Below are positions 20,012-30,715 of a stretch of 64,000 bases of DNA, piece after piece. The notes beneath the pieces are model-generated. The model ran no database searches. It was given only the letters and a program-made list of their open reading frames with translations, and was not told where the DNA came from. Position 1 is the first letter of the stretch, and every line of letters starts with the position of its first letter. A program made the translations under genes and the position numbers. The DNA is from Xenoacremonium recifei. Its lineage: Eukaryota; Ascomycota; Sordariomycetes; Hypocreales; Nectriaceae. The stretch is from contig WOFQ01000040.1 in the NCBI GenBank assembly GCA_012184525.1, positions 124,001-188,000 on the forward strand, in the 5' to 3' direction.

Positions 20012-21493
20012 CTATGTCAACGGGTGCTTGCGTTTATCTTCCTTGTACGGTGCTTTCTTGATAGTCTAAATGTAGGTGTCAGCAAGAGTCAACAGTGAGG
20101 AGGATGTTGAAGTTCTGCATTCTTACCGCTCGAATCATTTTGTGTGGCCCGCCTTCTACGCCCCATTTGACCATTACCTCCACACCAGGAATAGCGAATT
20201 TTCGTTGGATGATGCAGTGTGAGATCATCTTCTTGAACCAGTAGCTGTAACATCGCGATAGGGCGCAACCAACTAGGTTCCCATCGACGTAGACGCATTG
20301 CCCTTCCACTGAGCCCCCACCACTTCGTGGAAGTTCCATATACTCAAAGGTCTCGTCGCGGAAGAGAGATGCAAAGACTTCTATCACGTCTTCAGTGTTC
20401 CATTCGAGGCTGACGAGTTCATTGGGAGGGTCTTGAGCTATGGCTCGGAGAGCTTCCTTCCCAATGAAGTCGTGATCAAAGTTGACTAACCAACCCCATC
20501 CAAGATCGAAAGGGGTACGATGATAAGCGGAAGCCTGGGTGCTATAATTTCCTGAACCTCCGAGGTACAGAAAGGATGGTGCGGCCAAGCCTGCTTCGTG
20601 GAGATACTTGTGGTAGTCATCCAGTACAGCATCGCTGCCATGGACTGCTGGAAGAAAGTCCAACCCCGGGGTGGGAAAAGCTCCTTCGGCCTATCGAGTG
20701 TCAGTCAGTTCATCTCAATGTTCATATAGGATATTTGAATCGGGATTTAACTAACATGGTTTACCCTTTTGGCGCGGCCACCAAGTTGTCGAATCCCGAA
20801 GTGTTGTCCAGAAGCTACTATGGCTTCGTATACCCTCAGGCCATCACTGGCTGAACCCCAAAGCTCAAAGCCCCGTTCGCCAGAAACACCTTGACGCAAA
20901 CAAAGACATTCTGATCCGCTAATTGTCAACTTCTTGGCATGCATGAACTTCAAATCGGTGACCGGACATCCAGCGGCTGCCTCCATGACCTCCACGCTCT
21001 TAGGCCCCTGGACCTGGAACAAGTACCACTCATCAGAAACGAGCTGCAGTTTGGCATCAAACTTTCTGCTGCCGCAGTGGAACTGGTACATTGCCCAGGT
21101 AACACCGGGGACAGAGGTAAGGATAAAGTCATCGGGACCAAGCATCAGCACGACGCCCTCGCCCATGATGTTGCCATTGTCCCGACAGAAAATCGCATGT
21201 TTGCCTTGATACTGTTTGAAGTTGGGCCAGTGATTAGTCGACAAGTACTCAAGGAATGCCTTGGCCTCAGGACCGTGGACTCTTAACTTGAGGAGAGGAG
21301 TCCAGTCACCGATGTAACAAGTCGACTTCCACGAGATACTTTCGTCAATCCAATCAGTGTACTCGGAAGGCTCAAAGGTGGTAATAAAGCGTGTCCATGT
21401 TTGGGCGGAATAGTTTGGTGGAATAGTCGGCGTGACGGCAAGGGAGAAGGGCTTTCGGTCCTGTGAGGAAGTCCCAGTCTTGACGGAAGTCAT
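20012..21493 (-). CDS. GcvT/LigM-type folate-binding enzyme (448 aa)
   Basis: Member of the aminomethyltransferase (GcvT) fold family, probably a tetrahydrofolate-dependent demethylase or one-carbon transfer enzyme in the cytosol. Exons are 21493-20765, 20690-20127 and 20065-20012; splicing gives RQLGGRAKR joined to AEGAFPTPG and the end MIRATIKKAPYKED..PLT. The N-terminal half has YTDWIDESISWKSTCYIGDW, then LLKLRVHGPEAKAFLEYLS and a stretch of GcvT folate-domain character (VVLMLGPDDFILTS, VQGPKSVEVMEAA, GVSGERGFELWG). The C-terminal half has GWGWLVNFDHDFIGKEAL. The overall arrangement and length resemble bacterial LigM/DesA aromatic O-demethylases more than the mitochondrial glycine-cleavage T protein, and no mitochondrial presequence is evident. 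The substrate is unknown. Confidence 0.8.
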
Positions 21494-21578
21494 GTTGGAG
21501 AATGGTGATGGTAGCTGAGTTGAAGCCAGAGGTGGTTGTTGCTATTTCTGAGTTGAGACATGCTGGCTTGGTCCGGCC

Positions 21579-21585
21579 TTATATA
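21579..21585 (-). promoter_or_regulatory. TATA box of the folate enzyme gene
   Basis: On the minus strand TATATAA lies 86 bp upstream of the ATG at 21493, a plausible distance for a TATA box with a short leader. Confidence 0.5.
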
Positions 21586-22555
21586 GCTGGGCCCCGAGAC
21601 GAGTTGAGAAGCCATGAAGTCGAGTTTTCAGGAAAATAATATCGTGGGGGATGGCTAGTACCTAATGATTTCAGCTCGGTCTTTGCGCAGATCAGCTCAA
21701 GTGCCGAGCCGCGAATCCTCAGCCCAGCCCCCAGACTTCCCCGCAGATAGGCCTCGTCCCAGGCCGTCTGGTTGCAACGCAAGGTCAGGTGCAGGGCGCA
21801 TTTGACCGAACATCCGTATCGTGAAAGAAGCTAAACGCGGGGTTGGCAGAAAGCGGTTAAACAAGCTGAGGAGTTAAGCTGCCGAAGTACAAATGTAGGC
21901 GGACCAGATGAATGGAAGCAACGAGAGAGAGCGAATGGATCGAAATATGTGAGCGGAAAGCAAATGACGGATAAGTTAATCAGATGGAAGCGGAATTGGG
22001 CGAATTATTCTATGAACGTCGACCCAGACCATGCTCCAAAGAAGAATACAATGGAGTTCAGGGAAGAGGAGTTGATGTACTTCGTTTCCTTCGGGGCCCT
22101 TGCAAGCATGCCATTGCCAGTCCCTTGATCTCACCAGGTTCGTAAAGCGGCAGCCCTTGAAACGTTCATTTGGTTATTGCAATCGATTACACTTCTTGAG
22201 CATTAGTTGCAACGTATAGCACATAGATATCGTATTTTAGTCTATTCATTGCGTTCTTGTGAAGAAAGAGGGAATCCTCACTTCTCTTTCGGTTTCTTGT
22301 GGCTCTGCGCTTGCAGTCCAAATCCACTCGAATCTAGAACCAGAAGGACATTGAACGATATCACGTCGAGCCAGGCGATATCACAGGAGACTAACATTGG
22401 CGTCAGCGTCAAGTATTGGTGGGTTAAAATGAAATATTGCGTCTATTTTGCGCTTTGTGATATACAGTGTTGCACAAATATAAATACACAACCGACTCTT
22501 CCGTCGACTCTCTGCCTACTATCACATCCTCGTCCTACATCCACCATCCCCAGAC
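21586..22555. other. Intergenic DNA between two minus-strand genes
   Basis: This holds the upstream region of the folate enzyme and the 3' end of the uL24m gene. Frames at 22207-22641 (+) and 22522-22818 (-) lie partly over uL24m coding sequence and are shadows. Confidence 0.5.
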
Positions 22556-23754
22556 TTATTGGGGTGGCGGTGTCGTCGTTGAAGATGGAGGTATCGATGC
22601 ATCGACTGCAGGCGAAACCTCCGACAGGCCGGCCTCGGTAAGAGCCACCTCCTTCTTCTGGGCGATAATAGCGCCAAGCTTCTCAAGCATCTCATCGGTG
22701 AGTTCAGGCTCGCCGCGGGCCTCCTTTTCGGCGCGGTTCTTGGCATGGAACTCGTCAAGCGGCGTCTGCATAGCGAGCACGGTCTCGTGACGGGATGCCT
22801 TGGCGGCGGCCTCAGCATCCTTCTTCTGGACGTACCAGGGCTCGTGGCGAGTTCGGAATCGCGAGTACTTGTTGCGCAGCTCGTCTAGCACGGGGCTCGG
22901 CATCGGCGGGTTGAGGAGGTTGTAGTAGAAGGTGCGGTCCTCGACTACTTCGCGGATCGTGTCGGACTTGGTGGTCTCGTACTCAGGAGCCGTCACCTCA
23001 GGCCAGGGGATGACCAAGTTGAGGCTGGGGACGAGGCGGTCCCACTTGTTGCCGTGCTCCCACCGGTCAAGGGTCATGTTCGGGGACTGCATGTTCGGCG
23101 GGACAGCCTTGAGCTGGTTGATGACGACGTCTCGGGTGACGCCTGTCTCGGGGTTGGTGATGGGGTATACGAGGCGGATGGAAGCGATGGAGATGGGCAT
23201 GGGCTGAGATCGCGAGTCGTTGCCAAACATGCCAGCGTTGATGGCCTAAAATCAATTAGCAATGAATCTCGAGAACATTCCTGTTGAGCAGAACATACCC
23301 TGTGGTGGTTTTCCAGCGTCACATGGCCAGACTGGGTGTTGATGTTCTTGATGCGATCAATCTTGCCTTTGTCCGGGCCGTCAAGAATCACAACCCGATC
23401 CTCAACAGCCAAGTTGAGCTGCTTCGAGCCACCAGCCCAGGCACATCGCTTCTCGACCAGCTCCGGCCGCGGTGAGTGCAAGCCGTAGTTGGACCAGTCG
23501 CTTCGCACGCTCTCAGCAAAAACGCCATATCCATTGAAGCCTAGATCCCGCTTAGGAGCTAACGGGCCCATCTCCCAGTCCTCGCGACGCGCACGCTTCG
23601 CATCCTTCAGGTTCTGCTTGACCTCGCTGACGGCGCTGCGCAGCGCCTGCCGCGTCCGCACTTTGTAGGCGAGGGCGTCCGTTTGGGCATTTTGCTCGGC
23701 TCGACGGGTGGCCTGGCGCTGGGCCTGCGCTGTGCGCTTCACGAGCTTCTGCAT
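22556..23754 (-). CDS. MRPL40: Mitochondrial large-subunit ribosomal protein uL24m (381 aa)
   Basis: Structural protein of the mitochondrial 54S subunit (yeast YmL40). There are two exons: 23754-23299 and 23245-22556, donor GTATGT, joining ENHHR to AINAGMFG. The N-terminus is strongly basic (MQKLVKRTAQAQRQATRRAE), fitting a mitochondrial presequence. A KOW motif follows: VEDRVVILDGPDKGKIDRIK, then NINTQSGHVTLENHHRAINA. The C-terminal extension is charged and helical (KKDAEAAAKASRHETV, TDEMLEKLGAIIAQKKE) and ends in a Pro/Ser/Thr-rich tail, as is common for the longer fungal mitoribosomal uL24m. Single KOW domain plus presequence separates it from cytosolic uL24. Confidence 0.88.
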
Positions 23755-26700
23755 GGCGGTCGATCGGGGGCGGAGGTCGGTTGAGGTGTTCCGCGAGCTC
23801 TAGCGACCCATTGGGTGGGAGGCAAAGGAGAGCGTTGAGATATCGTGAGGTCGAACAATGGTTGAAGTCGCAGGTGGACTGTCTGGACGTTGGAAATTTC
23901 GACGCTATCACGGAATTAGTCGTAGCGATGTGTGTGATTTGCTCCAGCGCACTGTGCTATGTGCACTGTAATTAGGTCAGCATCCATGCCTCAATTGCGT
24001 CAACCCTCGTGGTATTATCATTAAGGTTTACAAGCATTGGTAAATGTTAAGCGGCTAGGTATTCAGATTATGAGATTGGGATCAGGTCTATCATGAGTAT
24101 GTGACACAGTCTTCCTGTTGCATTTCTCCATCAGCATCCGGTTACTTAGTCACGGACACACACTACGCGTTGGTTGGTTCCGAGGCTTCTCAACGGCGTC
24201 AGCTGAGCCATCGATGGCATTAACAAATAGGAGAAGTCGTACGTATCCCGAAAGTTGGGCCCCAAAGAAGTTATCGGCGTTTATGTCATCCCGTTGACGA
24301 CGGTGTGTGGCGGAGGGAGGATACGAGACGCCAACCTCGGTTTTCTAGCCGTTATCCCTTTCCCATGGTTCGTAAGTTCTCGGGAAGTTAATGATATAAA
24401 TAAATGTATGCGGCAAGAATAGCATAACTCTCTAGGTATGTATAAGCACAGCGTAACATCAACGAATTCGTCTCGAAGGAGTAGCATCATGGATTGCCTT
24501 CCGGAGATAGGCACGTGTCAATCCGAACGGCTAGGTTCAGAAGCGGGTTCAACAATTGGATCCTGGTTCCTATGGCCAATGACTTCAAGTCAAGCCCAAT
24601 GATATTCCGTACGTCAATCGGATAGGTTGCTACCGCCACGGAACCTGTCACCGTAGGTAGATCTGAAGGGGATCTAGCAGCCAGGTTGGCCACGGTGAAG
24701 AGGGCAGCAATCCATCAAACAAAGAGGGTCTAGACCCACATAGCCCTGGAAGGTCGCAAGGACCTGACGGGGAGAAGAGATTGGGAGAGGGCCTGACTGA
24801 TGAAGCAGGTGAGACATTCACATGGGAGTGACTGACTGCTCGAGTGACTGCTTGCTGGGAGCTCCGGGAAAAGTCCTAGACTGCCGAGTGGGTGTAGGAC
24901 TTTGATGCAGCCGGGTGGCCAATGGATAAGCAACAACAGGGCAGCTCCAAAGCTTAGCAGCTCTGCTAGGCACGCATCACCTCATTCGGGATGCACAAGC
25001 CAGTGGGAGGGAGGCGGCCTGGAGTGCAGGCCAACGGCGGTGTCCTCACGACCCAGCATCACGGCGGCACAGTGCATAGGGCTTCTCCGGACGTCGACCA
25101 GGGCATCCCGGAACTCCTGGCCTGTTGGTTGCTGGCTGTCCAGTTGGCTGCCCTGTTGGCCGGGCTTTGGTGGTTGTTGGCCCCCACAGATCCGATAACA
25201 GCTGCCAGCGTCGTCGTCGTCAACCTCAAACGTCAAGGCAAATGAAACCAGTGCCTGGGTGACATCTCAGCGAGACCTGGGAGGGCGAGAGCAGCGCGAT
25301 GGACGGGGAGAAGCTGGGGCTAGTGCCAGGTCCTGGCCGGGCGGCGAATGACTCCAGCTGAGCCACGGTTTCAGCCCCGGGGCGATGGATGTAGGCCCCC
25401 TTGGGTCCCCCATCCTGTCGTTTGTTTGCTGGCAGCGGCAGCAGGACAGCGTCCAATGGGCAAATGGCAGCTCGGCGAAATGTGCCTCGGAGCAGTGCAG
25501 GACGATAGAGGACGATGCGGAGGCTGATGGAGGAAGCGAGGTGATGATGCAGATGAGGAGAGCCACTGGCGGAGGACTGGAGGCGTCAAGGCGCAGGCGA
25601 CGGGGACTGGAAAGCCTGCAGGCAGGTTTGGCGGTCGGTCCTACCGAAAGCGACAGGACTGCCCAGGAAGCAGGAAGGAGACACCGTGAGCCATGGAAGT
25701 ACCGCTTACAAGTATATAACGGCCCAGCACGGGCAGTGACCACAGCGGGAAAAAAGCATCACGAACTCGCTTCCATCTTCAGCTCTGCAATCCCCTTCTC
25801 CATCACGCAAGCCGCTCCACCGCCAGCCAGCGCAGCCCGCACGCAACCTTGACACGGAACACGGCTTCCACCGCCAGCTGCCGCAGCGACCATCACCACC
25901 GTCAACTGCCCGCACCGCCGTCACTGTAGGGTCCCCCGGGTGCCCCGTCATAGCGCGGATCTCCACTAATTGCGCAGTGGATAGCCCTGTTGACGGCCTG
26001 TTGCCACCCGGACAGCCATCCAGCCATCCATCCAGCCATCCACACATCCCATCCATCCCCCGGGCAGCCACCCACCGCAGTTGGCGCCGCCAGGGCCAGC
26101 CGGGCGGTACACGGAAAGCTGAGAGTGTTGCGCGTTTGGCTCGCTGGTTGCCTCAGGATTCCGACGGGTCCCTCCCTGCTAGAAAGAAAACAAGCAGGTA
26201 CCCCTTGCGTGCCGTGACCCGCGAAACGGTACCTTGGTTGCTCGGTCGAGCTCAGCCTCCTGTGCTTTCGCGCTGCCCGTCCGCTAACAATTAGAACCAG
26301 GGCACCTCTGTTCCAGGGCCTGTCCTGTCCTGCGCCTGAACGACTGCCTGAGGTATCCTGCCAAGGACCTGACCAAACAAGGCACCGCCGAGCTCGTTCG
26401 CTGCCTTTCCATTCTCTCTGCTCGCCCCATCTTCACCCTCTGGCCTGGCCTCTCGCTGTCTGTCCTCTTGCTCGGTCTCCGCTCTCCCCCCCAACACAAC
26501 CTTGTCTCATTCGCAAGCCTGCAAAAGCTACCTAACGCTTAACCACTGGCCTAAACTCTTCCCTAAGCCCAAAACCACCACCAAACCCAAACCCAAACCC
26601 CTTCTGACGTCCAACGTCTCTCCTCCTCCTCCATCCATCACCATCTCTATCTCTATCCCTCCGCCTCTGTCCCTATCTCGCCTCGCAGCTCGTCGCCTCT

Positions 26701-26802
26701 GCGCCTTCTGCCTCCGCCGCGTCATCCAGCAGCTCAGCTCGGCTCATCGCCCTTTTTTTTTCTCGTCTCCCCGTCGACTCCCTCGATCATCCTTCAGAAA
26801 CC
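23755..26802. other. 3-kb region upstream of rho1, no supported gene
   Basis: I find no gene here. Overlapping long frames on both strands at 25.2-26.1 kb reflect GC-rich composition. TATATAA at 25713-25719 (+) could be a distal promoter. CCAT-type microsatellite sequence occurs at about 26018-26062, and CCCAAA repeats at about 26568-26600. From about 26400 to the ATG of rho1 the plus strand is strongly pyrimidine-rich, which in filamentous fungi commonly marks the promoter and leader of highly expressed housekeeping genes. A leader intron in this stretch is possible. Confidence 0.5.
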
Positions 26803-28016
26803 ATGGCTGAGATCCGCCGAAAGCTCGTCATCGTCGGCGATGGTGCCTGCGGTAAAACTTGCTTGTTGATGTGAGTCTCGCCCTGCATCTGCTACTCCTA
26901 CACCTCGCCGGCGCTCTCCATCGGTGCTTTGCGAGGCATCAATCACGGCGCAGGCAGCCCTTTTATCGTCGCAGCCGTTTTGGCGGCCACGTTCTGCGAG
27001 CCTCGGGGATAGCTCCGTCACCAGATGGGCGCCCTCCACCGGGAGCCCTCCCTCCCATCGGCCATCATCACAACACCAACTCCTTCATCAGCGCTCTGCT
27101 AACTCGTTCTCAGCGTCTTCTCCAAGGGCACTTTCCCCGAGGTAAGAATTGGTCCCTGACCGTTCTGCTGTCTTTCGCCGAACCCCCGTTCCACCGCCCG
27201 GCCCCATTCATGACGACGCCTGTCTCGACCGCTCCCCCTGCCTGATAAAACCATATCGCGACCACCAACAGCAACACGCTCAATCATCACCTTTTTCGCT
27301 CCCCAGCTCCCGCTGACTCGTCGAATCAATAGGTCTACGTCCCCACCGTTTTCGAGAACTATGTCGCCGATGTTGAGGTCGATGGCAAGCACGTTGAGCT
27401 CGCCCTATGGGATACGGCTGGCCAGGAAGATTACGACCGTCTCCGACCTCTGTCCTACCCTGACTCCCACGTCATCCTGATCTGCTTCGCCGTCGACTCC
27501 CCCGACTCTCTCGACAACGTCCAGGAGAAGGTACGAATAACCACTGCAGCCACCATGGCTCCCTCTCGAACTGATAAGCAGCCTGCTGACACGTGCTCTG
27601 CCTACAGTGGATCTCCGAGGTTCTGCACTTCTGCCAGGGCCTGCCCATTATCCTCGTCGGCTGCAAGAAGGATCTCCGATATGACCAGAAGACGATTGAG
27701 GAGCTGCGAAAGACCAGCCAGAAGCCCGTTTCTCCTGAGGAGGTAAGGAACCCCCACTTTACCGCATCGAAAGGCTTTGAAAAATGGCTTGATGGGCATC
27801 CCTTCAATTTCAAGAGCCTTGAGTTTGATGAAGATAACTAACGTGTGACGACGACAGGGTGAGGAGATCCGCAAGAAGATTGGTGCCTACAAGTACCTGG
27901 AATGCTCGGCCAAGACCAACGAGGGTGTCCGGGAGGTGTTTGAGCACGCCACCCGTGCTGCTCTCCTGTCTCGCAGCAGCCGCAGCAAGAGCCACAAGAA
28001 GTGTCTTGTCCTGTAA
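26803..28016 (+). CDS. rho1: Rho1 small GTPase (195 aa)
   Basis: Ras-superfamily GTPase that in fungi activates protein kinase C and beta-1,3-glucan synthase at the plasma membrane, controlling wall synthesis and actin polarity. Five exons: 26803-26870, 27114-27141, 27333-27530, 27608-27742 and 27858-28016. G1 is GDGACGKT; the effector loop is VYVPTVFENYVADVEVDGK; switch II is WDTAGQEDYDRLRPLSYPD; the base-recognition motif is KKD at GCKKDLRYD with a GTPase insert helix after it, and G5 is ECSAKT. The protein ends in a basic stretch and CLVL, a CAAX box with Leu last, predicting geranylgeranylation. The second exon is only 28 bp. Length and the YPD/KKCLVL ends fit Rho1 rather than Cdc42 or Rac. 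Confidence 0.97.
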
Positions 28017-29553
28017 GAGAGAGGTTCCATCGGAACCTCTTCTCGAGCGGAACATGCACTTGTAATCTGGTTCGGCTCGATCCCCCGTTGTAATCCACCG
28101 TCTTTCCAGTTCAACCGTCCACTTTTCGCCGGCCGTTCGGATGATACGGGTTCGCGACAGCCTAGAAGGCGACGGCTGTCGATCTGCATAAGGTCTTTCT
28201 CGGAATCTGGAGTTTGATATCGTCTCGCTCTCATGTCTACTACTACGTCATCGGCTTACAAGCCCAAATATCTATCTGTCTGGTTGATGGCTCTTGTCTT
28301 TTATTTTCCTGTCTTTGTCTCTGTTTATTGTTGCCGGATATCGTCACCCTTGTCCAGACGCCGCAGGGTCTCGGGGATTGGGAGAGGCACGAGTTTTCAG
28401 AGGGAAGAGTGCCAAGTTCACGCTGCCTGAAAACGAAAGCCAAGCTCTGGTAATCTCTCTGCCTTGCCACCCTATCCATCAAATCACAACCCTGCCGTTG
28501 CCAATTGTCCGGGATGCCTAGGTCTCGAAGGGGAACAACGAAGACAAGAGCAGGCGGGAGTTTTAGAGGAGAACCGAAACCGATGGCTGTGTCTGGAGTC
28601 AAGGAGGACGGGGCGCCAGCGAAAGGGGCGGGGGTGAAGAGTGAGCGAGAGAAGTCGTTTTGCGGGCGTGTTGTTTTACGAGTGTGTGTCTTGTCTGTGT
28701 GAGTGTGTGCGTTGCTTGTCGGTGGAATCGGAGGCCCGACTGGGGAGAACCTCGTTGCGGGCTATACCATGAATCTTTTCATTTTCTCTCAGCCTTCGAA
28801 ACCGTTACTTAGACCATGGAGATGGGACATTTATTGCGTAGGGCCTGCCTGTTTAATCTGCTGTTTTGTTTTTTGCTTTGTTGTCTCTTAAATCGATTTG
28901 GCTTCTCGCGAGATGTTCTCTACGTAGCAAGCTGTGATGTTGATGATGATGTCAGCCTCATCCTGCGCATCTCACAAGTAAGCTCACAGTGAGGCTCACA
29001 AGACACCTCAACCTAGAACTCTTGGCGTAGCACGCAGGACGGGAACAGGGTCTCAGTAAAGAGACCTCGACAGTTACACGGCTGGACTCTCGCCTCTCTA
29101 TCTTATGCGTCCCGGCCTGGGCACATGTTTACATCCTCCCGTCTGAGCACAACATGCTGGAATCCGTCCGGGGCGTGATACCATCGACGCTCTGCGCGGG
29201 TACATGCTGGGATAGGGCTGAGCGAGAGACACCAGGGCATGGATGGATAGACGCGGCATCACGAGGCACGGCACGGTACTGCACTGCTTCCTACGAGGGT
29301 CTAGACCTGCGTATCTTATCTCCACTGGAATGGCGGGGTCATGTGCGAGATTCTGTCACGGGGGCGCGGATCACGCAGGAGCCATCACAAAGAGCAACAC
29401 AACAAAGGGAGGCCGTTGGGTTCGGTCTGGTATCTCATTTCATCTCATTTCAAGTGTTTATCGTAGCTTCGTCTAGGGAGTAGTGCTTCCCTTTCTGCAT
29501 TTGCATCTGCATCCTCTGGGTGTAGCCTTCGAGCGTGCCGGTCGAGCGAGTGT
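28017..29553. other. Intergenic DNA between convergent rho1 and the zinc-ribbon microprotein
   Basis: The left part is the 3' UTR of rho1. The plus strand contains T- and GT-rich stretches near 28680-28900 that look like UTR. The frame 28243-28602 (-) has no recognised features. Confidence 0.5.
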
Positions 29554-29744
29554 TTAGACGGGGCAGGCCTGGAGGAATACGTCAGCGAGGGTTTCCAGGG
29601 AGAAGCAAGAAGCTAGGGGAGAGAGGCAGAGAGAGAGGTCGGACGTACAGCGCCGCAGCTCCCGCAGGTCTTGCCGCCGCCCTGGATGGCTGCATTGCAG
29701 GACGGGCAGATGGCGTGGTCGTGGAAGTCAACAAGAGGCTCCAT
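29554..29744 (-). CDS. Zinc-ribbon microprotein (36 aa)
   Basis: A very small protein that I cannot assign to a named family beyond its zinc knuckle pair. Exon 1 is 29744-29649 (32 codons); the intron 29648-29569 has donor GTACGT and acceptor ctccag; exon 2 is 29568-29554 and encodes only Ala-Cys-Pro-Val before TAA. The product starts MEPLVDFHDHAICPSC, then GGGKTCGSCGAACPV at the end. CPSC and CGSC are spaced as in double-zinc-ribbon knuckles (CPxC..G.K.CxxCG), and two His (8, 10) precede them. TATATATA at 29821-29828 lies 77 bp upstream on the same strand, which supports a real transcription unit. It is the whole protein, not a domain of a larger one: the frame upstream contains no earlier in-frame exon I can support. 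Confidence 0.6.
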
Positions 29745-29820
29745 GTCGGCGGATGTATAGCAGTGTCTTGGAAAGTAGAACGAAAAGTTAAAGGTCTGAA
29801 AGAGTCGAGGATAGGCTGGG

Positions 29821-29828
29821 TATATATA
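29821..29828 (-). promoter_or_regulatory. TATA box of the zinc-ribbon microprotein gene
   Basis: The alternating TATATATA lies about 77 bp upstream of the ATG at 29744 on the minus strand. It is the only strong TATA-like element in this part of the window. Confidence 0.55.
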
Positions 29829-30715
29829 GAAGGAGGATGTAGGAGAAGGAGTCAGGCGGTGCTGGTCTCTTATAAGGCGCCCGACCTGAAGCAAACAAAC
29901 CACCCCCCCACTCTCACCAGAGCGGGGTTTCTGACTTCTGTCGTTCTGCCGCCGAGACCGCGCCGGCTTGGAATCAGCAGGCTTGCCATTTGCTGACGGG
30001 CTGGGTTAGTGTGGCTTCTCATAACTGCAGATGACTACTGCACGCCTTGCGGGACGAGACTTGTACACTACACTAGACTGTTGACTTTTGACTGTCTACT
30101 GTCTACAAAGGAATCGTCATGTTGTATGGATGGATCTCAGGCCTCTCATCCCCCACTGTACGTCGTGCCATCGTGGCTTGATCGGCGGTGAAAGAGGACC
30201 CTCGAAGAGACCTGTCAGGATGGGCTCACTGAGGGAACCGGCGTGCCCGTTTGGGGAGCTCTGCCCGGCCAGATTTCGGGGCTCTTGTCTCTCTATTATA
30301 CAGCAAACCCGGGTGCTGTCGTGTGGTTTCATATGCCGTTGCATAGGCATTGATAAGATAATCTACCTCGGCTGCAGTGATGCTGCAAGTCGCTGTCTGT
30401 GTCCAAAAGGCCGCTCATCGACTCGTCCCGCAGATGGGACAACTGCGTCGTTAATGGTTGATGATGTCCTCGTCTTCCCGCTGCGCCGCTTTTCTTTTAT
30501 AACAAATAAATCCCGTCCAATGTTCGCCTTTGTGATTCAAGTATCGTACATGTTGTGGCTGTCCGCATGCATGCTCGTGCTTCATCTTGCCCTCGTCTAG
30601 GTTGAAAACACCTCGTGGTTGGTTGCAAAAACGCCTCTTTATACACACACCGCTGGTCCATCCGTATCTGCAATGCAAGGTCAGCAACAGGACGGAACAC
30701 AAGTCCCGGACGGGT
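29829..30715. other. Intergenic DNA / 3' region of the amino-acid transporter
   Basis: No independent gene is supported. Part of this is the 3' UTR of the transporter; a candidate extra intron (donor GTGAGT at the last codons, acceptor ttgcattgcag near 30668) would extend the transporter's C-terminus into this stretch. Confidence 0.45.

Noticed and set aside
25267..26071. Overlapping long frames on both strands upstream of rho1 (up to 158 codons).
   Set aside because: They are mutually antisense, Pro/Arg/Gly/Ser-rich through GC bias, and have no motif.
12609..29900. tRNA genes.
   Set aside because: A few GGTTCGA-like strings (for example near 28070 and 44610) were checked. None is flanked by an acceptor stem and anticodon arm.
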